Assembly (NCBI RefSeq): GCF_040802235.1
Contig: NC_133166.1
Coordinates: forward strand, 9,858,001-9,922,000
Source of the DNA: Manis javanica
Lineage: Eukaryota; Chordata; Mammalia; Pholidota; Manidae
Direction: 5' to 3'
Length of the DNA stretch: 64,000 bases
The position numbers and the translations under genes are program-made. Each line of letters opens with the position of its first letter. Within the stretch, counting starts at the first letter, position 1. This document shows, piece after piece, positions 38,771-52,290 of the stretch. Under the pieces are notes generated by a model that saw nothing but the letters and a program-made list of their open reading frames with translations, did not search any database and had not been told where the DNA came from.

Positions 38771-39179
38771 CTTCCCATACCAACTTGTATACTGGCACCT
38801 AGGATTACAAAAATAATCAACAACTATTCAACACTGACAAAGAAAGAGCAAAGTGTTGCTGTATGCTCCAAGTAGCCCAAGCCAAATACGCAAATATAAC
38901 TGAAACAAAACTGTCATGAAATGATGCTTATCCTCAGTATTTGCAAAAGACTCTTAATTTCTTCTCTTCTCTTCTATTTTCCTTAAAATAAAATAATGGT
39001 CAGTTCCCACGATTTCATGAGTAGTATTTCACAATTCATGAGTAGTAACCCAAAGTTTGGACAGTTGTAAGGGATACAAGATCAAACAAGATGGAGAATT
39101 TATCTCCAGCCCCCATGCCACCTACTGGAATTGAAGAACCCAAGTTCCTTTGCTCCCCTGAACTTCCCCATCGTGGAAC

Positions 39180-39400
39180 ACAACCAGTAAACTGTCCAGG
39201 CAGTAGATAGCACAGATAACAGCACTCAACAAATAGTTGTTGAAAGAATGAAGCACAATCAAAATGCTGTGGATTTTCAGAGAGAGAAAGTACAGAGCAT
39301 AAACTTTCTCCCCACCTACATCATAATCCTCTAAGGGCAGGAACAGTCTTTTGTACTGACTGTATCAAGAGCTCAGTAATGTTTGTAGATGCTCTGTTTT
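39180..39400 (+). repeat. L2 LINE 3'-end fragments
   Basis: CAACAAATAGTTGTTGAAAG at 39230 and CTCTAAGGGCAGGAACAGTC near 39331 are both L2-end phrases. They may be two insertions. Confidence 0.5.
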
Positions 39401-39529
39401 TTTTAAAAATGAACTATAGACTAGCCACAATTCATGTGGAAAAGCAGATAAACACGGATCATTGCCAAAGAAAATGAAGAAACTCCCAGCTCTGATAGTA
39501 AATTTATTATCTACTCCAGATCCTTACTA

Positions 39530-39695
39530 TTCCGAGTGGCTCTTAGTCTAGCAGCATCAGGATTACATGGGAGTTTGTTATAAAAGCAGAGTCTCAGGCC
39601 CCACCCACTCAGATTTATTGAATCAAAACCCCCATTTTAACATGATCCCCCTGGGGATTCCTAACACACATTAAAGTCTGAAAAGCATCAAACTG
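39530..39695 (+). mobile_element. hAT-Charlie nonautonomous element (MER3/MER20-type)
   Basis: The series CAGCATCAGGATTACATGGG, AGTCTCAGGCCCCACCCACT, then AACACACATTAAAGTCTGAA is typical of short hAT elements. The exact family is uncertain. Confidence 0.6.
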
Positions 39696-40577
39696 TATGA
39701 TAAAAAAATGAAACTGGCTTCTGCAAGCTCAGAAAAAGTTACCATCTTCTCCTGTGTTACCTCTGTAATAAATAATCAGACTTTTCCAGAAGTACTACAG
39801 ATAAGGCCATAACACACTTACAGGCATAACAGGGTATTAAACCTAAATTATTACTCAGTGAGAAGTAAAACTTGATGATCCATTGCTTCTTGAGTGGAAC
39901 TTCCAGGAAACATAGACAAAGTATGATCTCTCAGGACACAGACTCTATTGCACAAGAAAATGAATGAACTTCAATTGCCAAAGTAGTCAATCATTAATAC
40001 CAAGAACAAGGTTATTGAAAAAAAGAGATGCAGTGAGTACATTTAAGAACAAACTTCTTTTAAGTTCCCGGTGATACATACACGAAGTTACAAATATTCT
40101 CTACCTACAACTCCAAGATTGCCCTATATGTAAAGCTGTGTAATAAAGGACTTAGTTGATATACAGATCTCCTAATCACCCCCACTGACTCAAATACTGG
40201 AACCATACTTTAATTTACCACGCAAAATTTCAACCGGTAGGTAGTCTACTTTGTGAACTTGCAAAAACACTTAGAAAACCCTCAAGCCAAACCCAGCCAT
40301 CCCAAACGACAAGACCTGAGGTGGCAGGGCTTTACTGGCAAATATGCTCTTAAAAAAGAAATGGGGAGGGGGTGAGGGGGGAGATGGGGTCAATAAGAAA
40401 ATCAGCTCAGAAGAAACTGCAGGCCATTGCTTATTCGCCTCGGTGACCTATAAACACCTCTCCATCCCAAGTCAGGAGAGAGGAAACGTAATGCAGGTCC
40501 CTCAATTTACAATTTTAAGACTCCTAAAGTTGAGAAGAGACCCTCTTCCCAACAACAGGCGATCGGATGACAACTCA

Positions 40578-41400
<823 letters not shown>

Positions 41401-42390
41401 CAACGAGATCTGAGGGCAGGGGAGGAAAGGGATTACATGTCTTTGCTGCGAGCTGGTGGAGGAAGGCGGTTTCCAGAGGAGAACCTGGGCAACTGTCCTC
41501 CTCAGAACTGCCAGCTGCCCTTCCCTAGAGCGCCCGGTAATAAATAGCTAAGGCTGCCTGCTGCTTGCGACCACGCTGCTCCCAGTCGCTGGGCTGTCAA
41601 CGCTTTGTGGTGCCTGAGAAGGCTTGAAAGCTCTGTTAGCTGTGTTCCTGTACTTCCTGGGTCGGGAGAGAGCGGTAGGTCATCCTGTCCAAACCCTGTG
41701 CCACTGAGGATCCGTGACAAGTGTTCATCAGCCAAACTACGCACAGTAGAGGGAGCAGTGTTCTTAGAACTCAAATCTGGCTAGAAAGCTTAGCCAAGTA
41801 ATTAACATGACAAGAGACCTGTGTGGCCTATGAATCATATAATCCCTCCAAATGTAAGTTTCCTCACCTGTAATATCCTTCCAGTTTCCTTAGAGTTCGA
41901 AATTCTATAGTTCCTTAAAGCAGGAGTGTACTACCTTTAGAGGATTCCCGTTCTAATCTACTCTTCAGCCACTCATTCTACAGCTATTTACTGAGCACAT
42001 CCTGTTTTCCAGGCACTACTATAAATTCTACAGATTGAGATGTAAACAAGAGGCAAGGTTTCAGCCCACTCTTCCTTCTCCACAGAGCCACAGAAGCAGA
42101 GCCTGAGCTGCCGTGCTTAAAGTGAGCGATGATCACCAAAGCTTTTAATGAGATGAAAGTAGGAAATCTGCATAGAGGAGATCTAAGAAAAGGCGGGCAA
42201 AAAGCAGTTCTCTTCGGTTTAATCAATGACAAAAGACCATTATAGAGGAAGCAAAACATCTCGGTGACCCTGGTGATGCTGTAGAGGACACCTACGTGTC
42301 TTTTGTGAAGTTTTTCCTGTTGAATGCTTGCTGATTTGCTTTGTATGATGCCACATACAAAACACAAGAGTCTTCATAAAGAAGATCCAG
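41401..42390. other. Upstream flank of TMEM135, mostly unannotated
   Basis: Sequence past the CpG island. An L2-like antisense fragment lies at about 41965-42060 (TATTTACTGAGCACATCCTG, CAGGCACTACTATAAATTCT). No gene or divergent transcript is identifiable from sequence alone. Confidence 0.45.
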
Positions 42391-42392
42391 TA

Positions 42393-42622
42393 CAGTCAAC
42401 CCTTGAACAACACAGGTTTGAACTGTGTGAGACCATGTATATACAGAGTTTTTTCAATAAACATATTGGAAAATTTTTTGGAGATTTGCAACAATTTGAA
42501 AAAACATTTACTTTAGCTTACTTTTTTAATACAGTATATAATACCTATAACATACAAAATATGTATTAATTGTTTATGCTATCTTTAGGGCTTCTGACCC
42601 CTTGTTGTTCAAAGGGCAACTG
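42393..42622 (+). mobile_element. Tigger (TcMar) nonautonomous element
   Basis: The left end is CAGTCAACCCTTGAACAACA and the right end TTGTTGTTCAAAGGGCAACTG, forming an inverted repeat. A TA dinucleotide lies on each side (42391-42392 and 42623-42624), the target duplication of mariner-type transposons. Internal text (AATTTTTTGGAGATTTGC) matches MER2/Tigger1 arrangement. It is 230 bp, an internally deleted copy. Confidence 0.92.
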
Positions 42623-42624
42623 TA

Positions 42625-44190
42625 TTTATATTCTGGCCTCCAGAAAGTGCACCTTTAAGAAGCAAGATGATTTATACCTCCAAAGTTGCCATTAAAAATA
42701 AATTTACAGGTATTAGACGTGAGTGGCAAGTAAATGGCTTGGATGATATTAAGGACTTGGAGAGAAACTGGGAGGGAACGTAGTAGTCTCACTTGAAGGA
42801 AAACCTTATAAAATCAAAGTCAGAGGCCATCTGAATGTTAGGGCACTTCTACTTCTCTTCTCCAACTCAGTCAGTTGGAATTGTATGAATTTTGTGTTCT
42901 TTTTTCCCCTTCCCAGTGGGCCCTTACAAAACAGTGAGTGAAGGAAGCAGCCTACCAGTGATTGCTCTTAAGACTGTTTAATTCTGTTACTTTTATGTAA
43001 ACACAAGGAATGCCTTCCCATCATATTTTAGCCAGAAAAACTGGTTATATGCCTTCCTTGCAGCAAGCACTACAATGAACGTGATTGTCAATGTGACTAG
43101 CTTAGAATACTGCAGAGGATAACCTAATTGGAGGCCTTGAAAGTGTTATCCATTTGTCAGCGGTAAACTTACTCAGGATTGTTATAGTTGCACTTGACTG
43201 CTGTTCTGTGAGACCTGAGCATTCATACACTTCACCTACCTTGGCAAGCCTAGTTTTGTGACATGACAGCATGATATAACACTATGCATTGAAAGCACTT
43301 TTTTGCAAGAAATTTAATCCCCACCTCCAAAAGGAATGCCAATTAGGTTGTGTTAACTGTGTCATCAACTTATACTAGTACTCCCGTGTTCATTCCTCTT
43401 ACTGCATGCTTCTTAAAAGAAATAGCTATTATGAATGCCTTTTTGTTTTTCATTGAGTGTACAATACCAAGTAAGTATAGCAGTTTTATATTTAACATGT
43501 AAGTCTTGCAACACTAAATAAAATTTAAATTATACCTTTTTATGGTTAAACTCTGCAGTTAGCATGCTATAGCTAGACTCTCATTTGAAGATTCAAGTAA
43601 TGGGCCATTTATATATTTTTCTCTCTCTAAACTTTCAGTGTTTTCCCCAAATCTTAATACATGTCTAAACCTGCCCAGCAATTACAGTCTTACATATTAC
43701 AAATATTACAAATTCTAAGACAATGCAGATACTTTTGACCAAAAGATCTTATCATGCTCACTGTACAAAGCAGTGCCCCATGATAGTTAGAATCAAGTTG
43801 AAAGGCAGAAGTTTTCCTCATTAAGATTACCTTATAAAAGATGAAATTATCTGTGAGAATTCGATCGTCTGCTCTTAATAAAATAAGACCTAATTGAATA
43901 ACTGAAGAGTTCCTTCCTTACTAAATCTCTTTGGATTAGTTTGTAATCACTTTTAGAAAAGTATTTTTCACACGGCCAAGAGGACAAAGCCATCTGTCAT
44001 GTGTACTCAAAGCACTGTTTATTTTCTGTCTCTTTAAAGAAAAGTCACAACCAGATTCTCTCCATTTTGTATTTGTTCTCTTGTTTGAAGATTTTTCTTC
44101 CCTAAACTACTGCATCCCATATACTTGCAGTCTGACTATAAATAAGCAATATTTTTAGAAGTCATTTCAGGAGAATCTATAAATGTTTTA
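42625..44190. other. Repeat-poor intergenic stretch
   Basis: I recognise no gene, RNA or repeat. The segment at about 42950-43420 has balanced, unique-looking sequence and could be conserved, but that is a guess. Confidence 0.4.
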
Positions 44191-44194
44191 GACA

Positions 44195-44640
44195 TATATA
44201 TATATATCCTTTGACCCCAACAATTCTAATTCTAGGCTCTTATTTTATAGAAATGCTGACAGAAATTGTGCCAAGCATTATTTATATGAGTAAAAATATT
44301 TTTAAAATAATCAAAATGTCCATGTTAGGGGCATGTTAAATAAATAAATTATGATACATCCATATTGTCAAATGTAGATAGTAAAAAAAGTGAGGCAGAT
44401 CTGCATGTAACAATTCTGAAGGATGTTCGTGTTATTCCACTGAATGGGGAAAAAACCCAACACAATTTTATAGAGTGAGCTCATTGTTTAAAAAATAAAA
44501 AATATCTTGTATATACGTATTTGTGTACATGCTTATGTAGACATTGAAAAGGTGTAGCAGATACACACAACAAATAAAGGAATTGGATAGAACTTTTAAT
44601 TTTAATTTTATATACTACTATATTATTTAATTTTTTTCCC
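44195..44640 (+). mobile_element. L1M fragment (ORF2 end to 3'UTR)
   Basis: The order TTTGACCCCAACAATTCTAA, TTAAATAAATAAATTATGAT and AAAGTGAGGCAGATCTGCAT, followed by an AT-rich 3'UTR, is that of old L1M elements in sense. Confidence 0.8.
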
Positions 44641-45157
44641 AATTAGCATACCTATACTTGCATTCCAACACTTCCTTCTGGTTTTTTTTTTTTTTTTGCT
44701 TGCTAGATTTATTTTAGATCATGAGTGCTAATTGTTTTAAATTCTTCTATGTCCAAAATCAGCATTTTGTTACCCTCATGTTCCCTCAAACTGCTGATAG
44801 TTTGGTCATGAATAAAATTAATTCAGTTCAGAGTAATTTTTCCGTCAGTATTTTAAAACCACTTCTTCATTGCTTTCTTGCATAGAGTTTTGCTAATTAG
44901 ATACCCAGTGTTATTTGAGTCTTCTTCCTGTGTAGGTTGTCTTTCTATACTGGTAGTTTTTAGGGTTTTTAGGGTTTTCTCTTTATCGCTAACGTTTTAC
45001 TATATGTTTCTAGTCATGTTTCTCTGTTTCATTTTCCGTATTCTGCTAGAATTTAGTGAACTCTTTTAATCTGAAGTATCTCATCTCTTTTCAGTTGTAG
45101 AAAATTTAAAACTTGCATTTCCTCTGTTCTTTGGAAATCTGGAAATTCTAACCCAGA

Positions 45158-45613
45158 AGGTTGTTTTATTTTTAATTGAAGTATAGTTGATACACAATCT
45201 TATATTAGTTTCAAGTGTACAACACAGGGGTTCACCAGTTACCCATAATAATAAATCCTTGCCCCAATTAGTGCAATTGCTATCTGTCAAGATAGAAAGA
45301 TGTTACAGAATCATTGGCTATATTCTCCATGCTGTACTACCATCCCCATGACCAACTTATATTATGATTGAGAATTTTTGTGCCTGTTTATCCTCCTCCC
45401 CCACCCCTCCCCCATGGTGACCACCAGTCACTTCTCAGTGTCTGTGAGGCCACTGCTATTCTGTCCATTCTGTTGTTTTTTCTTTTTTTTTTAGATTTCA
45501 CAAACAAGTGAAATGGCATTTATCTTTCTCTGCCTGGCTTATTTCACTTAGCATAATACTCTCTAGGTCCATCCATGTTGTCCCAAATGGCAGGATTTCT
45601 TTCTTTTTTATTA
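45158..45613 (-). mobile_element. L1 3' end
   Basis: The plus strand begins TTTTATTTTTAATTGAAGTA (the reverse of an A-rich tail), then GATACACAATCTTATATTAG, CACCAGTCACTTCTCAG and AGCATAATACTCTCTAGGTC, i.e. the L1 3'UTR and C-terminal region read antisense. It is 5'-truncated near 45613. Confidence 0.88.
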
Positions 45614-45945
45614 ACCCAGGATTTTTTAACCTGGGATCTGTGGATAGAATTCAGGGGAGTCCATGAACTTGGGCAAGAAAACAATTACATTTGTATTTTC
45701 ACCAGCCTCAAACTGAAATATAATATTTTCTACCATTTGAATTGAGGCAACAAACCACAGTAGTGTCTGTGACATTATTACTAATAGAAATCACAGATAT
45801 TTTCATATTACATTGATTGTGGCAGATATCTCAAAAATGATAGTAAACTGGCTATCAGATCTTATTTATTAATAGACCACAAAATTTTAACTTTTCACAA
45901 CTGCATTTCAATATAATTGATTTCTTTTCTAATCTTTTTTATTTT
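45614..45945. repeat. Old interspersed repeat, family not assigned
   Basis: The text has AACAAACCACAGTAGTGTCT and GAAATCACAGATATTTTCAT, which I recognise as a common ancient mammalian repeat but cannot name safely. Confidence 0.45.
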
Positions 45946-45971
45946 TATTGTGTTCATTTAAAGGTATTCTG

Positions 45972-46295
45972 AGAAGGTACAGTGGTCTGAATGTCTTCCC
46001 TCCAAAAGATTCCTATGTTGAAATTCTAATGCCTGATGTGATAGTAGTACAAGGTGGGGCCTTTGGGAGGTGCTTAGGTCATGAGGATGGAACCCTCATG
46101 AATGGGATTAGTGCCCTTATAACAGAAGCCCCAGGGAGCCCCATGTAAGGACATAGCAAGAAGGTCCCAGCTATGAACCAGGAGGAAGGCCCTCACCACG
46201 AGGTGACCATGCTGGCACCTTGATCTTGGACTTCTGAGGCTCCAGGCTGTGAGAAACAAATTCCTGTTGTTACAAACTACCAAGTTTTTAAAAAT
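45972..46295 (+). mobile_element. MLT1-like LTR (MaLR)
   Basis: The block GGTGGGGCCTTTGGGAGGTG, then GGTCATGAGGATGGAACCCT and ATGAATGGGATTAGTGCCCT, and the end GGCTGTGAGAAACAAATTCC, is a MaLR LTR of the MLT1 type in sense. A 66-codon frame in it is chance. Confidence 0.85.
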
Positions 46296-46729
46296 GCCTG
46301 CATTAGATAGATGAATAAAAATCTCTGTAACTTCAATGCCTCTTAGCTTTTCTTTCAGTTTCAGTCTTTCTATGTCTTCATTTCTGTGGTTAGATTAGAG
46401 AGAAATAGAAGGCCCCCAGTGAGGGCAACACATGGCCAGCTTTAGGTGGCTGGAGCCCCAGCTCGCTGCTCTGGCTCATCATTTGATCACAGCTTCTGAT
46501 CCAAAGAAAGACCCTGCCTTGTTTTTATAGACTTATTAATCCATTTTTTGTCAGTCCTCCAACTTTGGTAAGGGAGGGAGAGATCATCAGTATGTACTCT
46601 GCCAGCCACCTTAAACCTGGGATGCATGTATTAATTTTGCCTTTAGAAAAATAAATAAAAGATGCAGCGCTACATTCTTTCCCTCCTCTTAATTTTTTTT
46701 TTTTTTGCAATATATAATATTGTAACAAT

Positions 46730-46865
46730 AAACCCTTACAAGTCTGCTTTACACGTGAGAAACTGAAGGTGGTACAAGATAATCACCAATTCAAAGCCAT
46801 GTGACTAGTTAGTAACAGGGCTAAGACTAGAGCTCAGGTCTTCTGGCTTCTCCAGTGCTTGCTCT
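46730..46865 (-). repeat. MIR SINE, partial
   Basis: Antisense MIR: ACACGTGAGAAACTGAAGGT, CATGTGACTAGTTAGTAACA, CTAGAGCTCAGGTCTTCTGG. Confidence 0.65.
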
Positions 46866-46984
46866 TTGAGCTATTTTTGGATATATCTCTTTCCAGGAGA
46901 TGGTGGTGTGGATATTATAATAAACCATAGTAGAAAAATTACTATTATTTATTTGTTATTATACATATGGTTCTCTCTGGCTAA

Positions 46985-47115
46985 GATACTTTCAGTCAGT
47001 TGGTCAATAAACATTTTAGAACATTTGATGTGTACCAAGTGCTGAGTTGGGTTCCAGGCATACAGTAATGAACAAGACCTGGTTCCTACCCACATGGAAC
47101 TTACAGTCAGTCTGT
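46985..47115 (-). repeat. L2-type LINE fragment (antisense)
   Basis: TTGATGTGTACCAAGTGCTG and CAGTAATGAACAAGACCTGG form the L2-like antisense pattern seen also near 61180 and 52495. Confidence 0.6.
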
Positions 47116-47139
47116 AAGAAGAATAGGCATCAAATACTG

Positions 47140-47465
47140 AATTCCTCTTCCCTTCATTTGGTGACCTTCTACTCACCTTTCAGAATCAGACTAAAATGCA
47201 CCTTTTCTGTGAAGCTTTCTGGGGGAGTTCACTGCCCTTTGTGCTTCTACAACATATGAGTCATACCTCTGTTATCAACTGGGAACAGGCTTTTTATTTT
47301 AATATTTTACTTAATAGTATTTCCTGCCAACTCACTGACCTCTACCCCCAACCAGGTGGTAAGGAACTCAAGGGCAGGTTTGCCCATTCATCTTGATGGC
47401 ACCTTCAGGACCTAGCACAGTACCTGGCATATAGTAGGCAATAAGTACTTCAATGAATGTCACTG
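47140..47465 (+). repeat. L2 LINE 3' end
   Basis: Clear L2 order: AAAATGCACCTTTTCTGTGA, CAAGGGCAGGTTTGCCCA, then GACCTAGCACAGTACCTGGC and AATAAGTACTTCAATGAATG. Confidence 0.85.
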
Positions 47466-47690
47466 AAGTCAAGAGAAAATAATGGAAAGCTGTCTCTGAC
47501 TCCTTTCAGAATACTGTATATCTACTTGTGTTTTTTAAATTAAAAATGGTATTCCCCATTGAAGAACTTTAAGTTTAGGATTGGCAAAATCCATTTTTAT
47601 TGTTTGGGCTAGTGGCCAACAGAAATAGAAATAGAAATAGATGCGAGCACTTGCCAGCTGCCATAATTATAAAATCTTAAAGTCTATTTA

Positions 47691-47773
47691 AAAATGTACT
47701 GAGAAGCTTTGCGCAGTGGCAGTATCGTAGCCAATGAGGTTTATCCGAGGCGCGATTATTGCTAATTGAAAAC

Positions 47774-47823
<50 letters not shown>

Positions 47824-47832
47824 TACTGAGAA
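47691..47832 (+). repeat. Target-site duplication flanking the U4 retrocopy
   Basis: AAAATGTACTGAGAA at 47691-47705 recurs just after the A tail as ATGTACTGAGAA (47821-47832), its leading As merged with the tail. Confidence 0.9.
47705..47820 (+). pseudogene. RNU4 (pseudogene): 3'-truncated U4 snRNA retropseudogene with poly-A tail
   Basis: The first 69 nt (47705-47773) match U4 snRNA from its 5' end (AGCTTTGCGCAGTGGCAG) through the 5' stem-loop and the stem II region (GCGATTATTGCTAATTGAAA) without a mismatch that I can see. U4 then stops. GT and a pure A run of about 45 follow (47776-47820), then the 3' copy of the target duplication. Lack of the 3' half, including the Sm site, means it cannot form a U4 snRNP. 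The A tail and duplication show L1-type retrotransposition. No polymerase II snRNA promoter was captured. Confidence 0.95.
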
Positions 47833-47834
47833 AA

Positions 47835-50440
47835 ATCCACCTTTTGCTTCAATTTATCTGAGTTGACAGTCTCCACAATCTAAACCTACTCAGTCTACTA
47901 AACTCCACCATCTAAACCCAATCTAAATCCACACCTCCAAATTCATTTAATTCTACATAACCTATGACTACACAACCTGAATCCCTAAAAAGGCTCAATT
48001 GTGGAGTACATTATCATTTCAGATCTTCGAATACTTTTTCAAGAGGTGAAACTTTCTTTCATCTTGAGGCAAAGTCATCCTCTGTTTGCAGGAAATTATC
48101 TAATGGGTGAGGTTGGATATAATAATATTGAGCCAGACCCTTTTCTGGAATGGAAGTTTGAGAGCTGCCACTCCAGAGATCTAAACTTTTCTGCCTAATA
48201 ACATGAATAAAAGTTACCTTTACATTGCTATAGTTTCTGATGTCTTTGGAGAAACATTTCCTTTAAAGTGTGGGTGTAGACTCCCCTAGCCTGCGTGGTA
48301 TTGTTTATTTTAGTTGAGATGCTCGTGCTGCCTGTTTAAACAGCTTCTTACAGGAGATTAGGAGTGAAGACTTTAGGGCTATAGGATTCTGGTTTTTTAC
48401 TTCATGTGGATAAAATGCCATAAAAAGAAACAGGACTGGGCTGGGCTTAGTACAAAAAGACAGGCCTGCTGTTATCCCACACGTGGTAATGCTCAAACAC
48501 GGACTTGAGGAATGTACTCCACTGGATATTTTGCTCTTGTGTGATATTTCACAGAGGCCATAGGAATGGGCCTGACTCCATGAGTTGGGGAGGTTTGGGC
48601 ATTCTTAAGAGGAAGTGGACAGGAAATGAGGATAGGAGAGGTGGCCTGAGACTAGGGACACTACAGGGAGCAATGGGCTCTTCTCCTGGGGCTTCTGGAG
48701 ATTGAGGCCTGAACTTTCAGGAGGTCACCCCCACCCAAGGGAGAAGATAAGCAGACTCTGCCAGATAGTGCAAGCCTGAGAACTAGGCAGGAAGGCACCC
48801 CTGTGGCCTTAAGACAGCCTGTGCTTTGGCTTGTGGACCTTGAGAGCATTCAGAGTACACAGCCATTTTTGTTTGTCAGCTTTACAACTCCTTTCTCTTA
48901 TTCTCCACTATTCCATAGAAGTTTGCTAAATGTTAACAACCTAGTCCTTGTTAGGATATGGGAAATTAAAGGACAGCTCTGTGTGTACCTCTGGGAACAT
49001 TTAGAAAAGGGAAGAAAAGCCTTCCCTTGAGGTGGGCATAGCTGTGGTGGCTTCAGTCATAGAGGTGCAGGAGGTGTGAGGTGACAGTGGGGGAGCAATC
49101 TGGAACCACAGAGGTGGCTGGGGCAGGATGGATTTGTGGTACACGTGAGCAACTAGGAAGTGCAAAGACTTACTTGTGGAATGGAGCCTCATAAAAAGTG
49201 AGACTTCCTGTCATCAGAGAAGATGAAAGCTTGAGCCACAGTAATTTGGACATGGAAAGGTAAACTTGACCTCATTTTAAATCATAATCTAGTGAGGTCT
49301 GGGAGACTGGGTATATGCACCTAGCATGCACTATAAAATGTTGTCTTTGCTTCTTAGTAACCTGTTTAACACAGGTTTGCAGAATACAAAAGCAGGCCTA
49401 AAATGGATTCCCAACCAATTTTGTGAAAATTATATTGATCACACTCTGTTTATGCATTCATTAGTAATCATGTAGTAGATCCCAGTATATGCCAAGCAGT
49501 ATGATAGAAATCAAAGCAGATCCACTAAAATGTAGCTGGTATAAACTGCTCCTCAGTGCTTAAGGCAGAATTATCATATATTCAATTCTCCTAATTAAAG
49601 GAAAAATGACTTGAGCCCCCTTGTGCTAGATTAGGGTGGAATCTAGTGTCATTTCCTTCAAGCCCTTTCTCTTCTTCTAGATCTTCTGAGAACCCTGGAA
49701 GGTGTACACATCCACTTAGGAGGTCCATTTGACTTCACTTCAGGCTAAGATAGGCCCTGGAATCTAAGCATCCACACTGTTCCTTGAGGCCTCAGGGTAT
49801 TACTGACGGAAGTTAGTCCTGGCCGTGCAGTTGGCCTGGCCCTCAGCGGCTCCACTGTGCAGTGCTGCTGCGGGTCCCGTTCACTGCACAGGCCAGCAGG
49901 ACACAGAGGGACTTCATGAGAGACTCCATTTCCTCAGGGCCATGATCAATGAAGAATGGTCCTCACTGGACCTCCCTGTCTGCAGCATTTAGCACTCAGG
50001 CCTTTCTGTCACACACGGTCGTTCTCCTTCAAGCCTCACCATCAATCCTATGACACTTCCCTCTGACCGGCTCGGTGTCAGCCCTTCACAGACAGCAAAA
50101 CCACTACCATTCCAGTCTCAGGGGCCCCCAGATGCTAGAACACATTTCTCTTCAACCATTAACATACAAAAGTACTATTTCCATTCTTCTCCCAGCCAAG
50201 AGACCCTTTCATGCCCTCAGCTAAAGTGACTTCGCAGGTGGTCTCCAGGTCTCAGGGCCACCATTCTTCTGGCAGCAGTTTTCTGTTGACTCCTAGATGT
50301 CAAAGGTCCTCTCTTGGCAATAGGATTTAGAAAGCTTGTATACTAGCCTCCTTCTCTTCCGGGGTGCATCAATATTATTTACTATTTTGATACTAAATGG
50401 ACACACCTTGCATGCCCTGGACAAACAGGTCATTGACCTT
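47835..50440. other. No recognisable gene or repeat of note
   Basis: Intergenic DNA with no sustained coding signal. The frames between 48001 and 49192 are short and unrelated to known domains. GC-rich text near 49800-49900 looks unique. Confidence 0.45.
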
Positions 50441-50454
50441 TATGCTGATTTTTA

Positions 50455-50690
50455 ATGTTTCCCAAACTTCTGTTATTATAAATAAAAGTACCCAGGCTTT
50501 ACTTCTGGAAAATCTGATCAGGTGGGCTTCAGTTTGGACCTAGAAATCTATACTTTTACAAGCACTCTCATGACAAAGAAGTTCATGTGAGAAGGGAAAA
50601 TCCACTCACATTGTCTAACCCAATAGCTTCCATTACTGAACACTGGGATCACCTGGGAAGCTTCTGAACCAACAGAGATGCGTTGGACCT
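50455..50690. mobile_element. hAT-type (MER20/MER3-like) fragments
   Basis: AAATCTGATCAGGTGGGCTT and CTGGGATCACCTGGGAAGCT are end phrases of short hAT elements, possibly one broken copy interrupted by other DNA. Confidence 0.45.
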
Positions 50691-50699
50691 ATCTGGGAT

Positions 50700-52290
50700 T
50701 TTTTTTTTTTTTTTTTTTACTTTTTATTTGGAAATCAAACTTACAGAAAAGTGGCAAGAAGAATACATATCTTTTTCTTTTTCTGAACCATTTTAAGTGT
50801 TAGTTGTTGACATGGTACCTCAGTACTTGCAAATATTTGTGTTTCCTACAAAGACATTTTCTTATACAACCAAAGAGAACCCATCAAAACCAGGAAAATT
50901 AATTTCAGTATGTCACTGCCCTCTCCTCCTCAGACCCCATTCAGGTTTTGTAAATTGTTCCCAAATGTCTTTTAAAATAAAAGTAGAATATAGAATCATG
51001 TGTTGTGTTTATGTCATGTCTCTTTAGCCTCTACTCAGAAGACAGTTCTTCAGTCTTTCCTTGATTGTGATGACCTTGACATTTTAAAATTGCAGGCCAC
51101 TTATTTTGTAGAATGGCCCTCAATTTGGCTGTTGGAAGTTTTCTCATGATTAGATTGTGGTTACGTGCCTCTGAAAAAATATCACAGAAGTGATGCCACG
51201 TTTTTCTCATCACATCCAATTCAGGGGCACACCGTTTTTATTTGTCCCAGTATCATTTATGGGTATTTCAATCACTTGATTAAGATAGTATCTTCTAGGC
51301 TTATACACTGTGAAGTAATTCTTTTTCTCTCTCTAATAAGTTTTTTATGAGAGAGAATTTTAAGATGGTGTAAATATCCCTCATCAAACTTTCAATTTAT
51401 TCACTTACATGTTTATAGCAGTATGTACTCATGGATTCCTCTTTTATCCAATGGGTTATCACCCAGTACTGTCATTCCTTACATTGCTGTTCCAATTGTC
51501 CCAGAATGGCACTGGAAGGGCCTCGCAGCTCCTTAGACATGTCTGCTATACTTTGACCACTCTTTTGTGTTTGGGACACCAGGTTCAGTTTTTCCATTGA
51601 CTGCCTCAGCACTAGAATCAGCCAATTCTGCAAAGAATGCCAGTTCCTTTTAGAAATTAAGAGGCTAAGTATGATCCTTGCTATGAGGGTGTTTCTGCTT
51701 CCAACCCTTCAAGTGAACAGAGCACGCATGAACGTGCACACACATACACACACATACATTTTTATACATACACACTATCTACATCTATATTTCTGTATCT
51801 ATTTCTATACTGAAAACTATGAGAGACTTCAATTCCAATATGACACTATAAGATGCATCCTAGCTTTCTCCTGTTCCATATTTGTAACTCTCTGACCATA
51901 AGACACCACCAGTAAATGTACTTACTTACTAATCTTTTCTCACCCTGGTCCCCCAACACCCATGCGAATACTCTCCTTACCGTGTGGGCTCTGAAACGCT
52001 ACCCAAGCAGGAAGGTACCCCTCACCTTGCTTGGACACCTCATGGGGACCCCTTCTGATTGTAAGGCTCCAACATTCCACCCTAAGGCACCACTGCATCA
52101 TCCCCCATGTGAATGCCCTTCTCACCCTGCTCAGACTTTAACGTTTGTGCCAAATCACCCCTCCCACACAACCCAGATACCTCCCTCAAGCAGCTCAGAC
52201 TTTGTCACCCCATTCTGGGTGTCTGTGTCCTGTTCCCCGCCCCATGGGGAAGCCTACCCTGTTCAGGTCCAGTTCAGGCTTTATACTGAA
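50700..52290 (-). mobile_element. Old L1M 3' region (long)
   Basis: It starts with a run of about 20 T (the reversed A tail) at about 50700-50720, then AAATCAAACTTACAGAAAAG, CCTTGACATTTTAAAATTGC, GAATGGCCCTCAATTTGGCT and CATCAAACTTTCAATTTATT, and continues through CATGTGAATGCCCTTCTCAC to about 52290. This is the antisense of a long L1M 3'UTR. A 161-codon plus-strand frame (51916-52401) overlaps it and is a shadow. Confidence 0.8.

Noticed and set aside
41895-41910. GTTCGAAATTC as a possible tRNA B box
   Set aside because: There is no matching A box, no cloverleaf and no terminator. It is a single-motif coincidence.
44940-44985. TTTTTAGGG-like repeats resembling telomeric units
   Set aside because: There are only two imperfect units, in T-rich DNA. 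They are not an interstitial telomere array.
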